Positions 1 through 7,946 of a DNA stretch of 35,680 bases are shown one piece after another. This stretch comes from Solirubrobacterales bacterium. GTDB lineage: Bacteria; Actinomycetota; Thermoleophilia; Solirubrobacterales; Solirubrobacteraceae. The DNA lies in NCBI GenBank assembly GCA_003132505.1, contig PKXY01000026.1:1-35680 (forward strand), written 5' to 3'. The notes under the pieces were generated by a model. That model was given only the letters and a program-made list of their open reading frames with translations. It did not search any database and was not told the DNA's origin. Numbering within the stretch: position 1 is the first letter of the stretch; each line of letters opens with the position of its first letter. The translations under genes and the position numbers were made by a program.

Positions 1-229
1 GCGCCTGGGTGTCGAGCTTGACCACCTGAGCGCGATAGGTCTCCTCCTGCAGCTGGAGGCGCTTCTTGGCCGTGACCACGTCGGCGATGCCCTTCTTGAC
101 GTTCTGCAGCAGCTCGAGCTGCTTCGTGTAGCTGTAGTCGAGGGTCTCGCCGGGATCCTCGGCGCGATCGAGCAGCTTCGAAACCTTGGCCTTGACGATC
201 GTCGACATGCGGCCTGTCATGCCCGGCAT
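1..229 (-). CDS. PspA/IM30-family protein (N-terminal part, runs off the window)
   Basis: The reverse strand from 229 encodes 76 residues before the window edge, starting MPGMTGRMSTIV and continuing through KVSKLLDRAEDPGETLDYSY and a Lys/Gln/Glu-rich helix. This looks like the start of the PspA/IM30 (Vipp1) family: a short amphipathic N-terminus, then a long coiled-coil that binds and protects the cytoplasmic membrane under stress. The start is supported by a perfect AGGAGG at 235-240, five bases before ATG. The gene is incomplete, so length and C-terminus are unknown. The small part seen could also be another coiled-coil membrane-associated protein. Confidence 0.8.
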   Translation of the reverse strand, partial: MPGMTGRMSTIVKAKVSKLLDRAEDPGETLDYSYTKQLELLQNVKKGIADVVTAKKRLQLQEETYRAQVVKLDTQA

Positions 230-295
230 TACGTCCTCCTTCGCGGGTTCACTGCCAAGCGTAGCCGACCACCGACGCCGAGCGTTAGTGACAGC

Positions 296-1006
296 TCAGT
301 AGCCGGCCGGGTGCGTCGCGACGAAGCCGGCGGTCGAGCTGAGCAGCGGTCGCCAGCGCGGGCCGCTGAGGCCACCGGGATCGCCTGCGGTGCTCGTGTC
401 GAGGCGGATTCCGGCGATCTCGAGGAACGCGTGAGACGGGTTGGTGTAGACCGTGATCCAGCTGCCTGCGCCGGCGAGGCCCCAGGTTTCGAAGGCGGTC
501 GAGTCGAGCGTTGTGCTCAGCAGGTCGCCGCCGTGGAGCGCATAGGAGACCGCACCGGAGCAGTCGTAGCCCGCCGCGATGAAGCTCGCGTGGCCGCCGC
601 CGTAGAGGTAGGGCAGGCCGATCAGCTGGTTGCCGGCCCAGATCGCCTGCTGGACGGCGGGCGGCGCGGCGGCCGGTGCAGCCGCGTAGCCGTCTGGGAG
701 GATTTCCGCCGTGGTGCCCGGCACGGTCTGCATCAGGGCCGCGGTCAAGGGGGCGGGACCGGTGGGCCCGCTTGGGCCGGCAGGCCCGCTTGGGCCGGTG
801 GCCGTGGTCGGGCCGGTAGCCGCGGTCGGGCCTGTGGGAACCGTGGTGCCGCCGGTCGCGACGGCCGAAGGATGCGGGAAGAGCGCGCCGCCGTCGAGCT
901 CGTGCGGCGTCTGGTAAGCGGTGCCGCCGTCGGCAGCGAAGCCGGCCGGAGCCCAGACGGCCAGCGCTGCAACCACAGCGATTGGCGGGAGATGGCGAAT
1001 GCGCAT
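296..1006 (-). CDS. Secreted NlpC/P60-family cell-wall hydrolase with Gly-Pro-rich linker
   Basis: A 236-residue protein with a Sec signal peptide (about 1-24, ending AGFAA). A low-complexity linker at about 56-84 is made of TGP and GPSGPAG triplets, and a C-terminal NlpC/P60 (C40) domain follows from about 115. The likely catalytic Cys is C149 in GYDCSGAVSYAL, and the likely His is H192 in NPSHAFLEIAG. The domain is preceded by YLYGGGH, typical of the family. These enzymes cleave D-Glu-meso-DAP-type bonds in peptidoglycan outside the membrane. The linker resembles a collagen-like triplet repeat and may act as a flexible spacer in the wall. It is transcribed in the same direction as the PspA-like gene, 66 bp upstream of it. 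Confidence 0.85.
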   Translation of the reverse strand: MRIRHLPPIAVVAALAVWAPAGFAADGGTAYQTPHELDGGALFPHPSAVATGGTTVPTGPTAATGPTTATGPSGPAGPSGPTGPAPLTAALMQTVPGTTAEILPDGYAAAPAAAPPAVQQAIWAGNQLIGLPYLYGGGHASFIAAGYDCSGAVSYALHGGDLLSTTLDSTAFETWGLAGAGSWITVYTNPSHAFLEIAGIRLDTSTAGDPGGLSGPRWRPLLSSTAGFVATHPAGY

Positions 1007-1093
1007 GCGTTCAAGGTTTGCCTCGGCATGGTGGCTCCACTGCGATCGCCGCGCAGCGAAAGTTGCATCGGCCGACCCACTAGACTTGCCGGC

Positions 1094-1366
1094 GTGAGCG
1101 AAGCCGAGTCACCGGAGCGGACGGCGCCGGAGCACCGCGTAACCGAGGAGGACGTGCGTCAGCTGATGGGCGCCTCGACGCCGCACTTCGCGCTCCAGCT
1201 TCGAGAGCGGATCGCGAAGCTGATCGCACCGCTCGCGGCCGAAGACCCGGCGCGGATCCTCGGCGAGCGCGAGATCCGCCGGCTCGACGCGCTCGCGCTC
1301 GACGGTGAGACGCGCGGGGCCGGGGCCCAGGACGGTCAGCGCCCGCTCGCCTCGTTGCGCGACTGA
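1094..1366 (+). CDS. Small conserved-looking hypothetical protein
   Basis: GTG at 1094 opens a 90-residue soluble protein containing VTEEDVRQLMGASTPHFALQ and REIRRLDALALDGETRG. It is charged, predicted to be helical, and has no signal peptide or membrane segment. The frame stays open upstream to 311, but that part lies antisense to the NlpC/P60 gene and reads as shadow sequence; the sequence after the GTG looks protein-like. It lies 109 bp upstream of xseA and may be co-transcribed with it. I do not recognise the family. Confidence 0.55.
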   Translation: MSEAESPERTAPEHRVTEEDVRQLMGASTPHFALQLRERIAKLIAPLAAEDPARILGEREIRRLDALALDGETRGAGAQDGQRPLASLRD

Positions 1367-1370
1367 GATC

Positions 1371-1411
1371 GTTGATTCCAGGACCGCCGCACCGTCAGCC
1401 GCGGAATCAAC
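1371..1411. repeat. 9-bp perfect inverted repeat between small ORF and xseA
   Basis: GTTGATTCC at 1371-1379 and its exact complement GGAATCAAC at 1403-1411 are separated by 23 bp of GC-rich sequence. The repeat begins four bases after the stop codon of the small ORF and lies about 65 bp before xseA. No T-run follows, so it is a poor intrinsic terminator. It could be an mRNA hairpin or a protein-binding site. Confidence 0.5.
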
Positions 1412-1475
1412 CGTCCAGCAGTTGCAGGCCGCGGCCGCACGGTCACGGCACCGTCGCGCGCTAGGCTCGTCAGCG

Positions 1476-2813
1476 ATGAGCGTCCCGAGCACCGAGCCGC
1501 TGTTCGCCGGCGATCCGGAGGGCGACGGCGGCGGGCTCCCCGGCCCCTACCCGGTCGGTCGTTATGCGGCGCGCCTGCGCGAGCAGCTCCGCTCTTTCAC
1601 GCGCGTTCAGCTCACTGGCGAGATCGCGAACCTGCGGCCGCCGACGCGGGCCCGCGCCTACTTCGAGCTGCGCGACGCCGATGGCGCGCTGCCGTGCGCG
1701 ATGTGGCGCAACGACTGGGAGCGACTGGGACCGCTCGCGGACTCGCTTGCCGACGGCATGGAGGTCGTCATTGCCGGTGGCTGCGATTACTACGCCGGGA
1801 GCGCTAGCGCGTCGCCCGCGTTCAGCTTCGCCGTCAGTGAGCTGCGCGTCGCCGGCGAGGGCGACCTGCTGGTCCAGATCGAGCAGCGGCGGCGCTCGCT
1901 TGCGGCTGACGGACTGCTCGAACGCCAGCTCGAGCTGCGTCGCCCGGTGCTGCCGCGCACGATCGGCATCGTCTGCGGTGAAGGCGCGAAGGCCGGCGAT
2001 GACCTGATCGCGGCGCTCGAGCGGCGCTCCTGGCGCGGGCGCGTCATCTGGGCGTTCGCTCCCGTGCAGGATCGCCATGCAGCCTCGCGGGTTGCGGGCG
2101 CCTTGCGCGAGCTGGCGGCGACCGGCGTCGTCGACGTGATCGTCGTCGCGCGGGGCGGCGGCTCGCTGACCGATCTGCTCGCCTTCTCGGACGAGACGCT
2201 CTGCCGCACCGTCGCCCTGCTGGCGGTACCGGTGATCGCCTCGATCGGCCACCACACCGACCGCACGCTGCTCGACGAGGTCGCCGCCGTCAGCTGCTCG
2301 ACGCCGACGCACGCGGCCGAGGTGGCGGTGCCGCTCGACTGCGCAGAGGCGGGTGGCGTGCTCGCGACCGCTGCGCGGCGGCTGCGCCGCCATTCGACAA
2401 ATGCCGTGGTCGAGCGTGCGCGCGCGCTGGCCGGTCTGTCGCGAGCGCGGACGGAGCACGTTGCGCGCCATCGGCGGCGCCTGCATCGTCAGGCTGAGGA
2501 GCTCGCCGCCGCCAGTGCCCGTCGCGTTGCGGGCGGGCGCGCGTCGCTTCAGCGCGACGCCGGTCAGCTCGCGCGCCGGGGCGAGGGCGCGCTGCGCGAC
2601 ATGCGCCTACGCCGCCCGGCGGAGCTCGAGCGGCTCGCGATCGCGCTGTCGGCGCACGAGCCGGAGCGCACGCTGGCACGCGGCTACGTGCTCGTCGAGG
2701 ATCGGGCGGGAGAGCCGCTGGCGAGCGCGAAGGCGGCGCGCGCACGGCGCGACGTGCGGCTGCGTTTCGCCGATGGCCGCGTCGCGGCGCGGATTGCCGA
2801 AGATGACAGCTGA
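1476..2813 (+). CDS. xseA: Exodeoxyribonuclease VII large subunit
   Basis: A 445-residue protein. An N-terminal OB-fold domain (about 24-125, including YPVGRYAARL and QLTGEIANLR) is followed by the Exonuc_VII_L catalytic domain. Family motifs include IGIVCGEGAKAGDDLIAAL (163-181), VARGGGSLTDLLAFSDE (224-240) and IGHHTDRTLLDEVA (257-270). The long Arg-rich helical region after about 290 corresponds to the coiled-coil arm that carries the small subunits, and the C-terminal LARGYVLVEDRAG region is also typical. The enzyme degrades single-stranded DNA to oligonucleotides. ATG 1476 is chosen because the OB-fold starts about 25 residues in; the open frame runs upstream to 1305. xseB overlaps by 11 bp. 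Confidence 0.95.
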   Translation: MSVPSTEPLFAGDPEGDGGGLPGPYPVGRYAARLREQLRSFTRVQLTGEIANLRPPTRARAYFELRDADGALPCAMWRNDWERLGPLADSLADGMEVVIAGGCDYYAGSASASPAFSFAVSELRVAGEGDLLVQIEQRRRSLAADGLLERQLELRRPVLPRTIGIVCGEGAKAGDDLIAALERRSWRGRVIWAFAPVQDRHAASRVAGALRELAATGVVDVIVVARGGGSLTDLLAFSDETLCRTVALLAVPVIASIGHHTDRTLLDEVAAVSCSTPTHAAEVAVPLDCAEAGGVLATAARRLRRHSTNAVVERARALAGLSRARTEHVARHRRRLHRQAEELAAASARRVAGGRASLQRDAGQLARRGEGALRDMRLRRPAELERLAIALSAHEPERTLARGYVLVEDRAGEPLASAKAARARRDVRLRFADGRVAARIAEDDS

Positions 2814-3024
2814 GCACGATTACGAGAGCGCCGCCGCGCGCGTCGAGGAGATCGTGCGCCGGCTCGACTCGGGCGAGGCGGGCCTGCGCGAGACGCTCGA
2901 GCTGGTGCGCGAGGGGCGCACGCTGATCGAGTTCTGCGCTGCCGAGCTGGCTGCTGTCGGCGGCGAGCTCGAGGCGCTGCGCCTCGACGAGCTGGTGGCG
3001 CAGCTCGACGGCGCGAACGAATGA
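2803..3024 (+). CDS. xseB: Exodeoxyribonuclease VII small subunit
   Basis: A 73-residue helical protein with the family signature: YESAAARVEEIVRRLDSGEA, then LRETLELVREGRTLIEFCAA. This matches the canonical layout of XseB (a helix pair with E.IV..LE.G...L...L.L.E.G..L...C). It overlaps the end of xseA by 11 bp, implying translational coupling and correct stoichiometry of the complex. A GC-rich hairpin follows 14 bp after the stop. Confidence 0.93.
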   Translation: MTAEHDYESAAARVEEIVRRLDSGEAGLRETLELVREGRTLIEFCAAELAAVGGELEALRLDELVAQLDGANE

Positions 3025-3037
3025 GGGGGGCTGCGAG

Positions 3038-3060
3038 AGCCGCGCTTCGCGCGGCTTTCC
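3038..3060 (+). terminator. Probable intrinsic terminator after xseAB
   Basis: AGCCGCGC at 3038-3045 pairs with GCGCGGCT at 3049-3056 around a three-base TTC loop, followed by a short TTT and pyrimidine tract. The perfect 8-bp GC stem just after xseB suggests transcription termination, although the T-run is weak, as is common in high-GC actinobacteria. Confidence 0.6.
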
Positions 3061-3139
3061 TCGCCTGGCTGCGTTCTGGTCGCGTGGCGTTGCCGTGTGA
3101 CTTGGATGGTCGGTGCGTTTGCGGTGGGCAGGGCGTACC

Positions 3140-4231
3140 GTGAGTGCTGCGCGTGGGGATGGCGTTGGTGGCCGTGGGAGCGAGCGCACTTGGGACCGCG
3201 TAGCGGGTCTCGAGCTGATCGTCGATGGCTACTCGCTCGAGCGGCTCGAGATGGCGTTGCGCGACGATTTCGCCCGTACGACCACCGTCATCCGTCTGCA
3301 TGGAGCCGGGCGCGACGGGCTTGGCGAGGACGTCACCTACGCGAACGAAGATCACGACGCGCTGGCGGCGGCGGGGGCGATCCTGCCGCTCGCCGGCAGC
3401 TGGACGCTTGAAAGCTTCAGTGCTCACCTGGCCAGCCTCGATCAGTTCCCGGCGCCACCACACAGCGAGGTGTACCGCCGCTACCGCAACTGGGCCTTCG
3501 AGTCGGCCGCGCTCGACCTGGCGCTCAACCAAGCCGGCGAATCGCTTCACGCCCTACTCGGCCGCCCTCCCCAACCGCTTCGGTTCGTCGCATCGCTGCG
3601 CCTATCGGAGCCGCCGACGCTCGAGCCGATCGAGCTGCGCCTCGCCGAGCACCCGGACCTCCAGTTCAAGCTCGATCCGACGGCGAGCTGGGATGCGGCG
3701 CTGGTCGCCCAGCTCGCGGCGCTTGACGCGGTGGCCGTCGTCGATCTGAAAGGACACTATGTCGGCACGATCGTCGACAACCTGCCGGATCCGGAGCTCT
3801 ACAAGCGCGTCGCCGAGGGCTTCCCGACAGCCTGGATCGAGGATCCGGCGCTGAACGACGAGACGGAGCCCGTGCTCGCTCCCTACCGGGAACGAATCAC
3901 CTGGGACGCACCGATCCACACCGTCGATGACGTGCGAGCGCTGCGCTTCGCGCCGCGGATGCTCAACGTCAAGCCCTCACGGCTCGGCAGCCTGCGCGAG
4001 CTGCTCGACCTCTATGACTACTGCGCCGAGCGGGGGATCGGCAACTACGGCGGCGGCCAGACCGAGCTCGGCGTCGGTCGCGGTCAGATCGAATACCTCG
4101 CGGCGTTGTTCCATCCCGACACCCCAAACGACGTCGCGCCGGCGCCCTACAACTTCCACCCGCTGCCCGGGGATCTGCCCGGGAGCCCGCTGGAGCCGAC
4201 GCCGTCGCGCACCGGCTTCCGCTGGTCCTGA
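3140..4231 (+). CDS. Enolase-superfamily enzyme (mandelate racemase/muconate-lactonizing type)
   Basis: About 363 residues from GTG 3140, which has AGGG six bases upstream; GTG 3113 is an alternative adding nine residues. The N-terminal capping domain is followed by a TIM-barrel domain. In the numbering from GTG 3113, candidate catalytic and metal residues are K186 (QFKLDP), D211 (VVDLKG), E243 (WIEDP), D265 (TWDAPI) and K287 (NVKPSRLG). This Lys / Asp-Glu-Asp / Lys pattern is that of the muconate cycloisomerase, o-succinylbenzoate synthase and dipeptide epimerase branches. The GNYGGGQTELGVGRGQ stretch near the C-terminus should line the active site. Substrate is not predictable: no menaquinone or catechol genes lie next to it. 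Confidence 0.8.
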   Translation: MSAARGDGVGGRGSERTWDRVAGLELIVDGYSLERLEMALRDDFARTTTVIRLHGAGRDGLGEDVTYANEDHDALAAAGAILPLAGSWTLESFSAHLASLDQFPAPPHSEVYRRYRNWAFESAALDLALNQAGESLHALLGRPPQPLRFVASLRLSEPPTLEPIELRLAEHPDLQFKLDPTASWDAALVAQLAALDAVAVVDLKGHYVGTIVDNLPDPELYKRVAEGFPTAWIEDPALNDETEPVLAPYRERITWDAPIHTVDDVRALRFAPRMLNVKPSRLGSLRELLDLYDYCAERGIGNYGGGQTELGVGRGQIEYLAALFHPDTPNDVAPAPYNFHPLPGDLPGSPLEPTPSRTGFRWS

Positions 4232-4303
4232 CGCCGGCCGGCGTCAGCGGCCGGCTGGGATTTTGTAGGGTTGCGCGCCACCCCCGGGGGGAACGAGGGA
4301 GAG

Positions 4304-5104
4304 TTGCCGGAGCATCTCGGAATAGTCGGGAGCGGTGCCGTGGCCACCGGCCTTGCGGCGGCGGCCACGGCCGCGGGCGACGATCCGGTAACGCTCTGTG
4401 TGCGCTCGGAGGAGTCGGCCGAGCGTGCGCGGGCGAGGATCGCGAAACTTTGCGAGCGCTTCGAGCCGCCCGTGTCCTACGACAACGTCACGATCGCCGC
4501 CTCGCGCGCCCCGCTCCGCGAAGCGACGTTCATCGTCGAGGCGATCGCCGAGGATCTCGACGCCAAGGAAGAGCTGTTCTCCGAGCTCGCGAGGCTCAGC
4601 GGGGACGACGTGATTCTGGCGTCGACGACCTCGTCGCTGTCGATCGAGCAGCTCGCCGCGGCGAGCCACGTTCCCGGGCGCTTCGTCGGCCTGCACGTCT
4701 TCAACCCGGTGACGAGGATGGAGCTTGTGGAGCTGGTGTTCCCGGCGCGCGCCACGCAGGAGACGCGTGAACGAGCCCGCGCGCTCTGCGAAGCTCTCGG
4801 CAAGACGCCGATCGAGGTGCCCGACCTGCCCGGATTCGTCGTCAACAGCCTGCTCTTCCCCTTCCTCTTCGGCGCCGTCGAGTTACTCGCAAAGACGGGC
4901 ATCGGCGCGGAGGATCTCGATGCGTGCCTGTGCCTCGGCGCCGGTCACGCGATGGGGCCGCTGGCCGTTCTCGACATGGTCGGCCTCGACGTATCGATCG
5001 CGATCGGGGAGCGAATCGGGGTCGTGGTGCCGCAGCCGGTCTACGAGCTCGTCGCCGCGGGCAAGCTGGGGCGCAAGAGCGGCGAGGGCTTCCACAGCTA
5101 CTGA
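4304..5104 (+). CDS. 3-hydroxyacyl-CoA (3-hydroxybutyryl-CoA) dehydrogenase
   Basis: About 266 residues with an N-terminal Rossmann motif, GIVGSGAVATG. VEAIAEDLDAKEELFSEL and LHVFNPVTRMELVEL (the HxFNP motif with the catalytic His) follow, then the C-terminal domain with PGFVVNSLLFPFLF and GAGHAMGPLAVLDMVGLD. It oxidises L-3-hydroxyacyl-CoA with NAD+ in fatty-acid beta-oxidation or butyrate/PHB metabolism. TTG 4304 is preferred because it places the first beta-strand four residues in and is preceded by GAGGGAG. TTG 4271 is the alternative. At about 266 residues it is slightly shorter than the usual 280-290 of FadB2/Hbd enzymes. Confidence 0.88.
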   Translation: MPEHLGIVGSGAVATGLAAAATAAGDDPVTLCVRSEESAERARARIAKLCERFEPPVSYDNVTIAASRAPLREATFIVEAIAEDLDAKEELFSELARLSGDDVILASTTSSLSIEQLAAASHVPGRFVGLHVFNPVTRMELVELVFPARATQETRERARALCEALGKTPIEVPDLPGFVVNSLLFPFLFGAVELLAKTGIGAEDLDACLCLGAGHAMGPLAVLDMVGLDVSIAIGERIGVVVPQPVYELVAAGKLGRKSGEGFHSY

Positions 5105-5245
5105 GAAGGAAAGCGCGGTGCGAAATTTTTTCCGCGCGGGACTGGACAAACGGGAAAGATTAGGCAAATATTAAGGCGCGCTTGAGAGTAGGCACGCAAA
5201 CTGAGCGTGCGACACATATCTCGCATCGCACCTCCTCCCTGATCC

Positions 5246-5279
5246 CACCGGCGCCCCGCACCCCAACGGGGCGTCGGTG
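5246..5279. terminator. Bidirectional terminator-like hairpin between convergent genes
   Basis: A 13-bp stem (5246-5258 with 5267-5279), with a single G-T wobble and an 8-base loop, lies between the 3-hydroxyacyl-CoA dehydrogenase (+) and the HlyC/CorC-type gene (-). The arms are very GC-rich (CGCCCCG / CGGGGCG core). The rest of this 205-bp gap is relatively AT-rich just after the dehydrogenase and shows no gene. Confidence 0.65.
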
Positions 5280-5309
5280 CGTTGGGGACCTTGCGCTTTC
5301 AGAACGGTT

Positions 5310-6638
5310 TCAGTCGTCCACGTCGGAGTCGTCAGCCGGCGCAGCGAGCGGTCGCTGGCGGATCCGGACGGCGACGATCCGGTTTTCGCGCACCGATTCC
5401 ACCCTCAGCTCGTAGCCGTTCGCGTCGACCGTGTCGCCGCGCTTTGGCAGGCGGCCGAGATCGCTGAAGACGAGGCCGCCGACCGAGTTGTAGGCCTCGC
5501 TGTCGGCGGGCAGCTCGAGGCCGTAGTTGACGAGATCGGCGATCGGGACATGGCCGCCGACGTACCAGTCCCCGCCGGGCAGACGGCGAACGTCGTTCGC
5601 AAGCGGATCCGTCTCGTCGGTGAGCTCCCCCACCACCTCCTCGATGATGTCCTCGACGGTGATGATGCCGGCGACGCGACCGTACTCGTCAACGACGACC
5701 GCGAGCGCCATACGCTCGCGCTGCAGATCGGCGAGGAGGTCATCGAGCGGCTTCGTCTCAGGCACGATCGGCGCGTCGCGGACGAGCGACTCGATGCTGC
5801 CGTGGGGACCGTCGTCGAGCAACCGGCGGGCGAGCGCGTTCGCGTGCACGACTCCGCGGATGCGGTCCTGGTTCTCGTCCTCGGTAACGGGCAGGCGCGT
5901 GTGCCCGGAGCTGATACAGCGGCGCAGCGCTGTCTCGACGTCGTCTGAGACATCGACGGTGACGACTGCCGGGATCGGCGTCATCACCTGCCGCGCCTCC
6001 TGCTCGTGCAGATGGAAAACGCCGGAGAGCATCGTCGCCTCGTTGGATTCGAGCATCCCGCCTTCCTCCGAGTCGCGGATCAGCCGCTTCAGCTCGTCGG
6101 GCGAGCCACCGCGGGTGATCCGCCGTTTGGGATCCACTCCAAGGGCGCCTAGCATCGCGTTGGAGGCGACGCTGAGCGCGATGATGAACGGGTGGAAGAG
6201 GATCCGGAACCACTGCAGCGGCCGGGCGACCCTGCGCGCGACCGTCTCGGCGCGGTCGATCGCGTACAGCTTCGGCACCATCTCCCCGGCGGTGATCTGA
6301 GCGCTCGTGATCAGCAGATAGGCGACGACGGCTCCGATCACGATCGCCACCCCGTGCGCGACGAGGCTGCCGAAGGGGTGATCGAGCAGATGGGCGAGCC
6401 CGGTCTCGCCAACCGCGCCGATGCCGATCGAGGCCATCGTGTTGCCGACCTGGCAGGTCGAGATGTACTCGTTGATGTGGTCGAGCTGGCGCAGCGCCAG
6501 CTTCGCTCCTCGCCGGCCCTCCTCCGCGGCGAGCTCGAGGCGTGAGTGCCGTGCACGGACCAGCGCGTACTCGGCCACCACGAAGAACGCGTTGAGCACG
6601 ATCAACAGCGCGGCGACGGCGACGAGCAGCCAGTTCAC
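5310..6638 (-). CDS. CNNM/HlyC-CorC family membrane protein (DUF21 + CBS pair + CorC_HlyC)
   Basis: A 442-residue protein. The N-terminal DUF21/CNNM transmembrane domain covers about 1-170, with helices at about 3-24, 65-80, 93-115 and 145-165 and TSAQITAGEMVPK, typical of CNNM. Two CBS domains (about 215-270 and 285-340, including VVDEYGRVAGIITVEDIIEE) follow, then a CorC_HlyC domain from about 345 to 428 (YNSVGGLVFSDLGRLP). Members are linked to Mg2+/Co2+ efflux or homeostasis; the name hemolysin is historical. It is transcribed leftward, 122 bp downstream of the carbinolamine dehydratase gene. Confidence 0.92.
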   Translation of the reverse strand: MNWLLVAVAALLIVLNAFFVVAEYALVRARHSRLELAAEEGRRGAKLALRQLDHINEYISTCQVGNTMASIGIGAVGETGLAHLLDHPFGSLVAHGVAIVIGAVVAYLLITSAQITAGEMVPKLYAIDRAETVARRVARPLQWFRILFHPFIIALSVASNAMLGALGVDPKRRITRGGSPDELKRLIRDSEEGGMLESNEATMLSGVFHLHEQEARQVMTPIPAVVTVDVSDDVETALRRCISSGHTRLPVTEDENQDRIRGVVHANALARRLLDDGPHGSIESLVRDAPIVPETKPLDDLLADLQRERMALAVVVDEYGRVAGIITVEDIIEEVVGELTDETDPLANDVRRLPGGDWYVGGHVPIADLVNYGLELPADSEAYNSVGGLVFSDLGRLPKRGDTVDANGYELRVESVRENRIVAVRIRQRPLAAPADDSDVDD

Positions 6639-6760
6639 TGAGGCACTTCCGGCCGCCAGGTCGCGAGCCTGTGGCTACTTCGAGGAGGTTCGTCGTTCAT
6701 CGGGACTCTGGCCTGGCCACCGTAGCAGGCGCGCACGTCGAGGCAGCTCGACGCCGTCCT

Positions 6761-7039
6761 TCACTCGAGAGCGTCGACGGCATCCGCGAGCCCCAGGTCC
6801 AGCGCGGTGAGCCCGCCGGCGGAATGTGTTGTTAGCGTCAGGCGGACGCGCTTGTAGCCGTAGACCAGCAGGTCGGGATGGTGGTTGGCCTGCTCTGCCA
6901 GCACGGCGACCGCGTTGACCAAGGCGATCGCCGCGGCGAAGTCCTTGCATTCGACGTCGCGCACGATCACCTCGCCCTCGCGGCGCCACGATCCGCCGCT
7001 CAGTCGCTCGTCGATGTCGTTGTCAGATAGCCGTTCCAT
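6761..7039 (-). CDS. phhB: Pterin-4a-carbinolamine dehydratase
   Basis: A 92-residue protein of normal family length. It carries the FAAAIALVNAVAVLAEQANHHPD helix with the conserved NHHPD, followed by VRLTLTTHSAGGLTALD, matching the conserved His-His and T.H..GGLT elements of PCD/DCoH. It dehydrates 4a-hydroxytetrahydropterin. Such proteins are often found without phenylalanine hydroxylase and may have a role in cofactor recycling. AGGGG lies about eight bases upstream of the start. The next gene, on the opposite strand, starts only 13 bp away. Confidence 0.9.
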   Translation of the reverse strand: MERLSDNDIDERLSGGSWRREGEVIVRDVECKDFAAAIALVNAVAVLAEQANHHPDLLVYGYKRVRLTLTTHSAGGLTALDLGLADAVDALE

Positions 7040-7052
7040 ACAGTTTCCCCTC

Positions 7053-7946
7053 GTGCGAATCGTAAGCCTCGTGCCGCATGCGACCGAGCTCTGCTTCGCG
7101 CTCGGTCTCGGCGAGGACCTCGTCGCGGTGACGCATGGGTGCGACTACCCGCCGGCGGCGCTGCGCCTGGCGAAGATTACGCGCGACGCGCTCCCGCCGG
7201 GGCTCGACGCGAGCGGGATCGACGCGGCGGTTCGCGAGCGCGTCGCCTCCGGTGCTTCGATCTACGAGCTCGACCGCGATCTCTTGAGCTCGCTGCGACC
7301 CGACCTGATCGTCACGCAGGCGCTCTGCCCGGTCTGCGCGGTCTCCCACGAGGAGGTCAGCGCGATCGCCAAGGATCTTCCGTCGCGTCCCGAGGTGATC
7401 TCGCTCGACCCCCACACGCTCGGCGAGAGCCTCGGGGACGTGCGCACGATCGCCGAGGCGACCGGCAGGCGTGACGAGGGTGTGGCACTTGTTGCGCGGA
7501 GCGCCGGGCGAGTCGACACGGTGCGCCTCGCTGTGCGCCGGGCGGAGCGCCCGCGCGTCGTCGCGCTCGAGTGGCTCGACCCGGTGTTCATCGCCGGTCA
7601 CTGGACACCGCAGCTGATCGAGCTGGCAGGCGGTGAGGACATGTTGGGATTGCCCGCCGAGCCGTCGCAGCAGCTCGACTGGCAGACGGTCGCGGCGGCG
7701 GCTCCCGAGATAGCGATCGTGATGCCGTGCGGCTACGACGCGCCGCGCGCACGCGAGGAGGCGTACGCGTGCGCCGATCGGCTTCGCGCGCTCGGCCCGA
7801 CCCGGGTCGTCGCGGTCGACGGCGCAGCCCACTTCTCGCGTCCCGGTCCGCGATTGGTCGACGGGCTCGAGCTGCTCGCCCACATCCTCCACCCCGATTG
7901 CGTCGATCCGGCCGCCGGCCAGGCGCTCGAGGTCGAGCTCTTCTAG
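7053..7946 (+). CDS. BtuF-like cobalamin-binding protein without signal peptide
   Basis: A 297-residue protein starting VRIVSLVPHATELCFALGLG. It has the two-lobed periplasmic-binding fold of the BtuF/TroA class: LVAVTHGCDYP, PDLIVTQALCPVCAV and VVALEWLDPVFIAGHWTPQLIELAGG are hallmarks of the bacterial cobalamin-binding protein subgroup. No signal peptide or lipobox is visible, so it is predicted to be cytoplasmic, unlike true BtuF; no BtuCD permease is adjacent. GTG 7053 lacks an obvious Shine-Dalgarno and may be leaderless. Its stop codon overlaps that of the convergent rhomboid gene within a CTAG tetranucleotide. Confidence 0.82.
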   Translation: MRIVSLVPHATELCFALGLGEDLVAVTHGCDYPPAALRLAKITRDALPPGLDASGIDAAVRERVASGASIYELDRDLLSSLRPDLIVTQALCPVCAVSHEEVSAIAKDLPSRPEVISLDPHTLGESLGDVRTIAEATGRRDEGVALVARSAGRVDTVRLAVRRAERPRVVALEWLDPVFIAGHWTPQLIELAGGEDMLGLPAEPSQQLDWQTVAAAAPEIAIVMPCGYDAPRAREEAYACADRLRALGPTRVVAVDGAAHFSRPGPRLVDGLELLAHILHPDCVDPAAGQALEVELF

